In this document: positions 1-9,518 of the stretch, piece after piece
How the letters are laid out: each line of letters opens with the position of its first letter
Position numbering within the stretch: position 1 is the first letter of the stretch
Source: Populus alba
Lineage: Eukaryota > Streptophyta > Magnoliopsida > Malpighiales > Salicaceae
Assembly: GCF_005239225.2 (NCBI RefSeq)
Contig: NC_133294.1
Coordinates: 2,914,001 to 2,978,000, forward strand
DNA length: 64,000 bases
Reading direction: 5' to 3'
Made by a program: the position numbers and the translations under genes
Notes under the pieces: model-generated
What the model was told of the DNA's origin: nothing
The model's input: the letters and a program-made list of their open reading frames with translations, nothing else
Database searches by the model: none

Positions 1-3000
1 CCCAAAGACTTGGTTAAGATATCTGCTAGCTGATGTGTGGAATTCACATATCTCGTGATCACTAAACCATCTTGAATCTTGTCTCTAATGAAATGGCAAT
101 CCATCTCAATGTGCCTAGTCCGCTCATGGAAGACTGGGTTGGCTGCTATATGCAAAGCAGCCTTGTTATCGCAAAACAATAGAGCTGCTTCATGATGTAT
201 TAGACCCAAGTCTCTCAACAGTTGACGCAGCCATGTCAACTCATAGCAGGCTCCTATCATTGCGCGATATTCAGCTTCGGCGGAAGAAAGGGAAACTGTT
301 TTCTGTCATTTTGACCTCCAGGATATTAATGACGGTCCAAGAAACACACAATAACCGGTGGTGGATCTCCTAGTAAGTGGGCAACCTGCCCAATCCGAGT
401 CACAATAAGCCCTCAACCTGAAGTCATTATTTGACGAGAAAAATAGACCTTGACCCGGTGCACCTTTCAAATATCGGACAACCCGAAGTGCTGCTTCCAT
501 GTGAGGCTTTCTGGGCTCATGCATAAATCTACTCAAAACATGCACTGCATATGTTATATCTGGCCTCGAAACTATCAGATAAATCAATCTACCAACCAAT
601 CTTCTATACCTACTCGGTTCTTTCAACACAACACCCTGGTTTGATAACTTTAAGCCTTTTTCCATAGGAGTTTTAATTGGGGCAGCCCCTAACAAACCAA
701 CATCCTTAATAATTTCTAGAGCATATTTACACTGACAGATAAAAATACCTTTCTTGGATGCAGAAACTTCAATACCAAGAAAATACTTAAGATTACCAAG
801 GTCTTTAAGATTAAATTGGCTATGCAGGAATTTCTTAGTGTCAACAATGCTATCATGATCATTTCCAGTAATTAAAATGTCATCCACATATATCAAAAGT
901 GCAGTAAAGAGCTTGCCTCGTGTTTTGGTGAACAAGGAGTAATCGGCTCGAGATTGAACAAAGCCAGCAGAACAAATAGCCTCTGAGAATTTTGCAAACC
1001 ACTGTCTAGACGCCTGTTTCAACCCGTACAGCGACTTATGCAGACGGCACACCAGATTACTCTCCCCCTGTCGCTGTAGACCAGGCGGTGGAGACATGTA
1101 GATCTCCTCTGCCAAATCGCCATGAAGAAAGGCGTTATGCACGTTCATTTGATGCAAAGACCACCCACGGGCTGCAGCTAAGGCAAGCAAGCAGCGCACT
1201 GAAATTATCTTGGCAGTGGGGAAAAATGTGTCCTGATAGTCTATACCTTCCAGTTGGGTGAAGCCCTTGGCGACCAACCGTGCCTTGTGTCGTTCAATTG
1301 ACCCATCTGATCGGAGCTTGACCTTATAAACCCATCGACAGCCAATGGGAATTTTACCGTTGGGAAGTGTAGTAAGAGTCCATGTGCCGTTAGCTTGCAG
1401 AGCCTGTAACTCAGAAGCCATGGCCTGCCGCCACTCAGAATGAATAACTGCCTCTGAATAGGAATTAGGTTCAGTGATGGAGCCAATTTGAGCAACAAAT
1501 GATTTGTAATGTGGCATGTATCGGTGATATGAGAGGTGATTAGACAAAGGATGGCGAGTACCTTTAGTTGGACCCAGCGACAAAAAGGGTGATTGGTCAG
1601 TGTAAACGTTGTTGCAGACGAAATCCTTGAGGCGGATCGGTGGAACGGTCTGGCGATGTGAACGACGGAGAGGAATAGGGGCAGGAGTGGGTGTAGCTTG
1701 TGGAGTAGGGATGGGAGTGGTTTCAAATGGTTGAGCTGAAGGAGATGGCTGTGGGAGTGACGAAGGGGACGGTGATTCGTGACGTGGAGAAGACGGGTGT
1801 GATGTCTTTGGGAAAGGAGAGGCTGGTTGGGGATTTGGTAAAGGTGGAGCATTTGACGGGGAAGGTGTGGGATTGGGCTAAGGGATGTCATGGGCCATAA
1901 TGGGAATTGGGCCAGTTTCGGGTGTGATATTGGGTGGGCCTGCGTCTGGTGGGGTAATGGGCTGTATAGATGCATAGGGAAAGGTGGTTTCATGAAATCT
2001 GACATCGCGGCTAGTAAAAAAAATTTTATTTGCCAAATCAAATAATTTGTATGCTTTTTGTCCAACGGGATAACCAATGAAAATGGATGGAATGGAACGA
2101 TGATCAAATTTATGAGAAATGCGGACATTAGTAGCATAAGTTAAACAACCAAAAACGCGAAGATGAGAAAAAGATGGTTGTTTGGAGAAAAGAAGTTCAA
2201 AAGGAGTCTTTAGAGAAAGGACCAGAGAGGGCAATCGATTGATTATGTGGACGGCAGTAAGGGCGCATTCTCCCCAAAAAGGTGTGGGGAGATGTGCTTG
2301 AAATTTTAAAGCGCGAGCCACTTGTAAAATATGACGATGTTTACGTTCCACAACCCTATTTTGTTGAGGCGTGTAAACACAAGAATGTTGAAATACGACT
2401 CCATGATCTTGAAAAAAAGAACGTAGAGAAATAAATTCTCCACCGTTATCACTTCGAAAAGTTTTAATGTGAGAGTCAAATTGAGTCCGAACAAAACTGA
2501 AGAATTTTTTTAAAAGTGAAGGTGCTTCATTTTTATGTCGCATTAAAAAAATCCATGTGAAACGAGAAAAAACATCCACAATGGTAAGGAAATAATGAGC
2601 ACCAGTAAGAGAAGAGTGTCGATAACGACCCCAAATATCGCAATGAATTATTTCAAAAGGTTTTATTGAAGAGATAGTACTAGGACTGAAAGGTAAACGA
2701 CTCTGCTTTGCCAAAGGACATATATGACAAGCATTGTTTGACCGAATTGAAAAATTTAGAAAATTCTTGGCAATAAAATTTAAACAAGGAGATGATGCAT
2801 GGCCTAAGCGATGATGCCAGAGATCGGTGGATGAGATGGTAATGTTGCAGGTCGGCAGTTTTGTGGCTGTTGAGGTGGTGTTTACAGTTTTATCCGTCAC
2901 AAGTGCCGTCAGATAGTATAAACCGTCTTTTTGTTTACCCAAACCAATCATCCTCCTCGTAGCCAGATCCTGTAAAATACACCAATAAGGGAAAAACGTT

Positions 3001-4463
3001 ATTGAGCAATTCAGGCTTCTCGTCAAACGACTAACTGATATCAGATCAACTTTGAAAGTAGGAACACAAAGCACATTATGTAGATAATAGACAGAGTTTA
3101 AAAGTAGTGATCCTTTCGCGACAATCTTTACTTTATCTCCACTGGGCAGTATTACTGAATGCAATGAAGAACTTTTATTTTTGCGGAATAATTTAGATGA
3201 CGAAGAAATATGATTCGTCGCCCCGCTATCAATGATCCAATTGCGGGAAGTGATTTTAGACAAACCTGATTTGTTCACAGCATTTGTCTGGGATGTAGAG
3301 TCATCTTTCTTACTAACAAGGGACAAAAGTTGTTTTAATTGGTTTTCTGAAATCCCAATAAACTGATTTCCATCAACTCTGGAAGAGCTCTCGGCAACAC
3401 TATTGGCTGCAGGCCTGGCCCAAGGATTCTCGGCCACGTTATGCGCTGCAGGCTTGGCCCTGTTGTGGAAGCCGCGTGAGCCCGGCTGAAATTTTGTCTT
3501 CTGATGGCCCACTGGGTACCCATTTAATTCGTAACATGTCTGGACCCAATGCCCCATTTCTCCACAGTGGGAGCAAATGGGTCGTCCTCTACCTACGACT
3601 GTGCCCTGTCGTCGCCTGTCTTGCCTGAAGTTGTCCATCTGCCTCTCTTGCGAACCGTATGAACGGTTGAATCGGTCATTTCTGCCTGGATTGGGTCTTC
3701 CTCGAACAGCCATAGCTGCGCTGTTACTGGGTTCAATGGTGGTGTACGATGAACTGAGGATGCGCTGTTTCTCTTCCTGGGAAACGGAAGAATACGCCTG
3801 CCGAATTGAGGGAAGAGGATTCATAAGGAGGATCTGTCCGCGAATAGCACTGTAAGAATCATTCAGCCCCATCAAAAATTGCATTAATTTTTGTTGATCC
3901 TGTTGTGCCCCATGTACTGCATTATCGTAGGAAGCTAATTCATCCCATAAACCTTTCAATCTTGTGTAATAGGAAGAGACAGACAGTTGTTCTTGTTTGA
4001 GATAAGCAATGTCTCTCTGGATTTCAAAGATGCGAGGGGCATTGCTTTGAGAGAAACGTTCACCGAGATCTTCCCAAACCTCACGAGCTGTGGAATAATA
4101 GATCACGCTGTTTGAAATTTTTGGACTGAGAGCATTCACGATCCATGAGTGGACCATATCGTTACATCGAGACCATGTTGCATAGCCTTCGGGATCAATT
4201 TCTTCTGAAGGGGCTTTGATTGAATTGTTAACAAAGCCTAACTTGTTCTTGGAGTTCAAGGCTAAAGTCATAGCCCTTTTCCAAGTGGAGTAGTTATCTC
4301 CGTTCAGAGGTTTGGAGACCAAAATCAAGCCCGGATGGTCTGAGTGATGAGTGAAATAGGGATTCGAGATGTTTGTTTTTGAGAGATCTGCAGAAGTTGC
4401 AGGGACGACCATTTGATTTCCCAGGCCTGTGTTGATTGTTGTGGATGTTTCTTCTATGGACAT
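1..4463 (-). pseudogene. Copia gag-pol polyprotein, near-intact but with two in-frame stops
   Basis: The start is ATG at 4463, about 85 nt after the primer site. Domains in order: UBN2/gag-like region (residues ~30-240), CCHC zinc knuckle starting CSHCGEMGHW (~300), protease with DSGAT (~415), pre-integrase with LWHHRLGHA (~550), integrase core with HCDIWG and RSDNGGEF and a later ERKH (D,D,E type, ~610-720). A TAG at 1878-1880 stops this frame. The same frame then stays open through a Pro/Ser-rich linker into reverse transcriptase (RWVYKVK, YVDDILITGND) until a TGA at 306-308. It reopens into RNase H with the family motif SSAEAEYRA and continues off the left edge. The RT motif normally read as Q-M/L-D-V is QMNV here, so the first catalytic Asp is Asn. 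Both stops leave the frame intact. The protein would be made in the cytoplasm and assembled in virus-like particles in an active relative. Confidence 0.92.
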
Positions 4464-4546
4464 GATGATTGCAGAAGGTGCTACACAGGTGTTTTGAATG
4501 TAGCGAAGAATAGTGAAGGATCAAGATGAATTAGGATCTTAACTCT

Positions 4547-4558
4547 GCTCTGATACCA
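4547..4558 (-). other. Copia primer binding site (initiator tRNA-Met type)
   Basis: The minus strand reads TGGTATCAGAGC directly after the LTR end ...TTTCA at 4560-4559. This is the classic plant Copia primer site, complementary to the 3' end of initiator tRNA-Met. It fixes the inner edge of the 5' LTR. Confidence 0.93.
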
Positions 4559-4714
4559 TGAAAGAGATAGAAGAATATCGTATATTGATTGAATGAATAA
4601 AACACAGACCTTAGGTCTGGTATTTGTACAGTAAAGGAGTTCCTATAAGTTAGGAATTATAAACTGCATTACAGGAAATTCAGCTACAATATAGGAACCA
4701 TAACAGAAAGATAG
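4559..4714 (-). repeat. Copia 5' LTR, inner part
   Basis: Together with 14871-14963 this makes an LTR of about 249 bp, starting TGTTAGCGAAC and ending TTTCA on the minus strand. That is a normal short Copia LTR. The Tat/Ogre-like element lies between the two parts. The 5 bp next to it are gatag on the left and tatag on the right, a target-site duplication with one mismatch. Confidence 0.85.
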
Positions 4715-7271
4715 TGTCGCACCCCTAAAAAATTAAATTTCAATTGCGGGTTCGACTGGCGAATTTTTTTTTGGTTTGGTTCTTTGGAGTCGCCACCTAG
4801 TATTTTGGTCACTAGGAACCTAACTGGTCTCAGAGATCGGGTACGGAGACTGGTTGCGTAAAGCGAAGATATTAGCACCCCAAATACGCCTTACCTAAGG
4901 TAAGCTGCATTGTTTTATTGTCTGATAAAAAAACTAAAGTGTTATTGTACTTCTAGTCGTTGGTCTGTCTATGGTTCAAGAAAAATCCTCCTCAGTAAGA
5001 AGGTCTTTTATCTTATCGGGTAAAATCCTAACCGTTCTAACGTCTATACCAAACTTTATTAATAATATTTAGGAATACGTTTTACGTATAAATTCGTAAT
5101 CCCAAATACTAAAAGAAAACAAAAAGATTTTTTTTGAATTTTTGAAATATTGGCCTAGTTCTCATGGCTTGAATAAACTGGTTATTAAAGCCAACATGCA
5201 TGTTAATACATATATTGTTTTTGAAAATTTTCTTTGTTGTGCGAAAATATGATGTTATAATATTTAAATATATATACATATTGGAGAGACTAGGCCGTAT
5301 TTTAAAAAAAAAAAATTTGGAAAATATTATTTTTTTATGCTTTGACGAAAATCGGATACTTTAATACTGAGCTTATATCCTTACGGTATAAAAATACAAC
5401 CCAATATTAATCCACTTTGCTAAAAATATGCAAAAAAAATCAACAACATTTTAGGGACTTTTTAGAAATTTTTTTGAAAGCAAAAACATTTTTTATTCTG
5501 AAAAATCTTTGATGTTTTGACGAAAACCGGGTATTTTTAACACTGGTTTTGTATCTTTACAGTATAAAAATACAAACCAACATTAAAACACGTTGACAAA
5601 AATATGCAGAAAAATCACAATACTTTTTTAAGATTTTTCAAAATATTTTTTTTATATATATAACATATATACACACATATAATAATAATAATATAATATA
5701 ATTATAATATATTTATATATTAAAAGGGGGTGGGCCGGCCCAACTAAACTGGGTCGGACCCAGCCCCAACAGTCGTTGGGCCGACCTCGGCCCAACAGGT
5801 ACTAATTAACCTCGGTCTGGGCCGGAGCCGGCCCAGACCGTCGGATTGGGCCAGATCCCTCTGGCCCGTCCTACATATTTCTGGGCCAGACACCATCTGG
5901 CCCAGATAAATAAAAAGAAAACGGGGGGGGCATTATTTTCCCCCCCGTCCCCTGCATGCAAAACGCCTCTGCATGCAGGGGACAAAATATATAAAACAAC
6001 AAGAAAAATGTGCAGGGGGGGAAGAGAAGCGTACCTGGCGCGGCGGAGACGGTGGTTTGCTGGCGGGGCTACGGTGGCGTGGCTCGGGGACGGCGGCTCC
6101 GGGCGGCGTTGCTGCTGTTTCTAACAGTGGCGAAAAATTCTTCTTCCTCCCTTCTCCTTCGTTTTTTTTCTTTCTCCGTGGCTGCCTATTCTCGGTTCGG
6201 TTTTGGTTTCTTTTTTTGTTTCGGTTTCCTCTTCTCGGTTTGTTTCTGTTCTTCTCTCTCTCTTCGGGTCGCTCTCTCTCTCTTTCTCTCTTCGGGTCTC
6301 TCGGGTTTTTCTTCTTTTCTTCTTCGGTTTTCTTCTCTTATTTATAGGGGCAGAACAGGTGGGGGACCATGGTTAGTGCGCCTTCAATCACGCAACGGCT
6401 GGTCGGCCATTGATGCTTTCGGTGGTGGTGGTGGGGGCGAGGAGAGAGACGCGGGAGGTTTTTTCAAAAATTTTTTGTCTTCTGTTCTGCTAAAACGGGG
6501 GGAAGGAGGAAGATGAACAGTGTCTTTCAAAACGACACCGTTCTGATCTTCCTCCTTTTTTTTTTTTATATATATATGAAACAGCGTCGTTTTGGGTAAA
6601 ACGCGCCGTTTCATTTAAATGGCTAAACTTCAAATCAGTCCTCCAAATTCGGTCCCCCCCCTCTTGTTGGCCGCCTTTTTCACTTTGGTCCTTGGTCTCT
6701 GAGTTATGCAATTGAGCCCCTAATTGATCAATAAACTTCCAATTTCTTCAATTAAGCCCCTGAAACAATTCCAAACAGCCCCCTCTATTCTTTGCGCCTT
6801 CTCCAAATTGGTCCCTGGTTTCGGATTTTCACAATTAAGTCCCTAATTGGCCCTTAAACTTCAATATTTATGCAATTGAGCCCCTGATTTGACCCAATAA
6901 ATTCCTAAAAAATATATTTTGGCCCCAGAACTTAAATTTCTCCAAATTAAAGCCCAAATTGACTTAAAAATCAATTTTTCTTGGAATCAAATCTTCTATA
7001 AATTCAAATCAAAATCCAATTAAGTCCATAAAAATCCAATTAAGTCCATAAACATCTAAATTTGGGCTTTTCTCCTCAAAATTCAAATTTTCCTTCTCAA
7101 TAGGGCTTTCATCCTTCAAGAATATACTGTCAAAAATTCAATCCTTGTATTTTTAAATTCCTTGACCAATTTTCTGACTGTTTTCCGAGCGCTTCTGCCT
7201 CCTTTTATTTTTCTAACCTCTTTTGGCTATTTATTTTATTTTTCATGGGGACCCAAAAATGGGTTACAACA
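4715..7271 (-). repeat. 3' LTR of the Tat/Ogre-like element (2557 bp)
   Basis: It starts TGTTGTAACCC (at 7271) and ends GGGGTGCGACA (at 4715) on the minus strand, TG...CA. It matches 12331-14870 almost throughout. The largest difference is an extra ~40 bp in the GGCCCA-rich stretch near 5780-5830. Inside are U3 subrepeats (about 6700-7050), a TATA-like box (6338-6346), a CT-rich tract, a hairpin pair (5921-5982) and an internal duplication (about 5340-5640). Open frames across 5846-6711 are LTR sequence, not genes. Confidence 0.93.
6338..6346 (-). promoter_or_regulatory. TATA-like box in the 3' LTR
   Basis: The minus strand reads TATAAATAA. The long CT-rich stretch of the plus strand (about 6140-6335) lies just downstream. 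The same box is in the 5' LTR, where it would drive the element. Confidence 0.6.
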
Positions 7272-7285
7272 GATGCCCCCTCTTT
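7272..7285 (-). other. Polypurine tract of the Tat/Ogre-like element
   Basis: The minus strand reads AAAGAGGGGGCATC directly before the 3' LTR start TGTTG. A purine-rich tract at this position primes plus-strand DNA synthesis in LTR retroelements. The second element at 24007-24020 has an almost identical tract. Confidence 0.85.
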
Positions 7286-7595
7286 ATAATACTTACGGAG
7301 CATGGATTTTGCGCAGTAAGTGTTATAAAGATAAACTCAAAACGGAACTCCCGAAACTGATCTGGTCGAAGCTTGATTGATCTGAAACTTTGTCCTTTAT
7401 AACAATCCTCCTTAGCCCCAAAAACCATGATCGAAACTTAGTCATCTCGAGATCCTTATCCAGCGATCCTCTAAATTCTTATTTTAGTTTGATCAACCTG
7501 GAAATCCATCCGAGATCCCATCTAGTGATCTCCTTTAACCTGGAATCCCATCTGGCGATTCCTTTACTCATAACCAATACAAAAAATGTGTGTGT
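7286..7595 (-). other. 3' untranslated DNA between array and polypurine tract
   Basis: No coding signal is seen. A short degenerate repeat built on 'atcccatctggcgatt' (about 7440-7565) precedes the main array, so this too may be old array material. Confidence 0.5.
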
Positions 7596-8283
7596 GGTCT
7601 CATTATGATGGGTGACCTACCCGAGTGGAAAAGAGAAAGAGTGGTCTCATTCTTTGGGTGACCTACCCAGGGGAAAGAATGGCCTCATTATTATGGGTGA
7701 CCTACCCAGGTAAAAAAAAAAATGGAGAATAGTCTCATTCTTATGGGTGACCTACCTAGAAAATATGGTCTCATTGTGATGGGTGACCTACCCAGAAAAA
7801 GGAAGAGTGGTCTCATTCTTTGGGTGACCTACCCAGGGGAAGGAATGGCCTCATTCTTATGGGTGACCTACCCAGATAAAAAAAAAAATAGAGAATGGTC
7901 TCATTCTTATGGGTGACCTACCCAGAAAAGTATGGTCTCATTGTGATGGGTGACCTACCCAAGGAAAAAGAAGAGTGGTCTCATTCTTTGGGTGACCTAC
8001 CCAGATAAAAAAAAAAATGGAGAATGGTCTCATTCTTATGGGTGACCTACCCAGAAAAGTATGGTCTCATTGTGATGGGTGACCTACCCAAGGAAAAAAA
8101 ATGTGAAGTGCGGTCTCATTGTAATGGGTGACCTACCCAGATGGAAAAAATGTGATGAAGTGGTATCGTTGTGATGGGCGACCTACCCAAATAGAAAGAA
8201 TATGAAGTGGGGTCTCATTGTAATGGGTGACCTACCCAAATAAAAATATGGAGAAAATGGTCGCGTTGTAATGGGTGACCTAC
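7596..8283 (-). repeat. Tandem array, about 16 copies of a 30-bp core with variable A-rich spacers
   Basis: The plus-strand core reads ggtctcattgtgatgggtga followed by cctacccag; spacers of 5-20 bp are A/G-rich. The core gggtgacctac occurs about 16 times from 7610 to 8272 at 33-50-bp spacing. It occupies the 3' untranslated position of the element, where Tat/Ogre elements are known to carry hypervariable tandem repeats. The same monomer recurs in inverted orientation at 23294-23768 in the second element. Confidence 0.92.
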
Positions 8284-9181
8284 TTCGGATCCCTTGTTCA
8301 ATCCTCTCGGCGATCCGCACGACATCATAGAAATGTTGTGCTGAACTACCCATAAGGTGTTCATAGTATGGAGCCCTGAAAGTATTGGCAAACAAAGTCA
8401 CCATTTCTATCTCTATCAGCGGAGGTTGCACATTGATAGCTTGGTCTCGCCAACTTTGAGCATAAGCTCTCACGGACTCTTGACTTCCTTTCTCCATGCT
8501 GATCAGACTGGTCCTATCAGGAGCAATCTCTAGATTAAACTTGTATTGCTTCAGGAAAGCGTCTGCCAAGTCCGTCCACTTCCTGATCCTAATATTGTCT
8601 AACCTCATATACCAACTGAGGGCCGATCCGGTCAGACTATCCTGGAAGAAGTATATTAACATTTTATCGTCTAGGATAACCTCTGCCATTTTGTTATAGT
8701 AGGAGCGGAGATGGGTCTTCGGGCATTCCATCCCAGTATACTTTACAAACTCCGGCACTCTAAACTTCTTTGGGATAACGATGTTAGGTACTAAACATAC
8801 CTCAGCGGCCCTAATTGGGTCAAACAAATCATTTCCCTCAATTGCCCTTAGCCTCTCTTCTAGGGCAGTCCACTTATCATCTCCTTCATGATTAGAGAAT
8901 TTAAAGTCATGTGGATCTTCGTTTGTTAAATCCATTGTAATAGGGATTTGGATGGGCCGAGCAGGACTCTGCTTAGTTGGTGTGTTTGCCCCTATGTTTA
9001 TGGGTGCGACAGGAATTTGAGCTGCTGCTGGTGCTTCATTAGGTTGAGTAGATGTTCCTTCTCCATCTTTGGCTCTCAATATCTGCTCTAACATACGGGT
9101 TAGGTGCGCCACATCATTCCGAACTCCTTCAAGTTCTCTTTGGTATTGAGATTCCGGTTGTGACCTTCCTTCGTTTTCCAT
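8183..9181 (-). CDS. Gag-like capsid protein of the Tat/Ogre-like element, C-terminally truncated
   Basis: 332 residues. The N-terminal ~60 form a likely coiled coil (QYQRELEGVRNDVAHLTRML). Residues ~130-300 are a retrotransposon gag/capsid domain, with RVPEFVKYTGMECPKTHLRS, a SWYMRL block and a W..L..AFLKQY block typical of plant gypsy gag. No CCHC knuckle is present. The last ~30 residues (RSPITTRPF...) are translated from the tandem array, so the natural C-terminus is missing and the gag/array junction marks the pol deletion. Capsid assembly in the cytoplasm is the family role. Whether this truncated form works is unknown. Confidence 0.85.
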   Translation of the reverse strand: MENEGRSQPESQYQRELEGVRNDVAHLTRMLEQILRAKDGEGTSTQPNEAPAAAQIPVAPINIGANTPTKQSPARPIQIPITMDLTNEDPHDFKFSNHEGDDKWTALEERLRAIEGNDLFDPIRAAEVCLVPNIVIPKKFRVPEFVKYTGMECPKTHLRSYYNKMAEVILDDKMLIYFFQDSLTGSALSWYMRLDNIRIRKWTDLADAFLKQYKFNLEIAPDRTSLISMEKGSQESVRAYAQSWRDQAINVQPPLIEIEMVTLFANTFRAPYYEHLMGSSAQHFYDVVRIAERIEQGIRSRSPITTRPFSPYFYLGRSPITMRPHFIFFLFG

Positions 9182-9518
9182 TCTTGCTCTTTGCCGAGTG
9201 TAGTGGACTTTGGAAGGGGGACCTATGTTTCACGATCTGGCATGCATATGATAAATTAAAAACAAAAATACGTGATGAGAATGTGATGCATATGTAATGT
9301 GTATATATGCATATTTTACGAGCTGATTCATGACTTTCGTAACCTTTAAGCAAGATTTTTGAGTTGACCTGATTACCATAAAGGAGGGTTTGCCAAGTTC
9401 TTATCATAGTGGCTTACCAAAACCATTAAGAAAGGAAATACGTCATGGACTTCTTATAAATAACAAAATTGCTCATACCAAACAATAATGGGAAAGAGAG
9501 TCCTATACATTGCTACCT
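9182..9518 (-). other. Spacer between ORF1 and gag
   Basis: About 340 bp, AT-rich and without a convincing frame. In Ogre elements the equivalent interval can be spliced; no clear intron boundary was established here. Confidence 0.4.

Larger units (their letters stand above)
1..4714 (-). mobile_element. Ty1/Copia LTR retrotransposon, most of the element (3' end lies left of the window)
   Basis: Read on the minus strand the order is: piece of 5' LTR (4714-4559), primer binding site (4558-4547), gag, protease, integrase, reverse transcriptase, RNase H. This is the Copia order, with integrase before RT. RNase H is still open at base 1, so the 3' LTR is outside the window. The rest of the 5' LTR is at 14871-14963, because a Tat/Ogre-like element is inserted within it. 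The Copia itself sits in exon 3 of TNL-A. It is probably inactive, given two nonsense codons and a changed RT residue, but most of the reading frame is preserved, so it is not ancient. Confidence 0.93.

Noticed and set aside
5846..6711. Open frames on both strands in the 3' LTR (and the same at 13385-14310)
   Set aside because: They lie in LTR sequence present twice, consist of low-complexity Phe/Ser/Leu or Pro runs and match no domain.
7596..8283. CRISPR-like pattern of a conserved core with variable spacers
   Set aside because: Spacers are short A-rich slippage variants, not unique sequences. The array lies in a plant retroelement before its polypurine tract.
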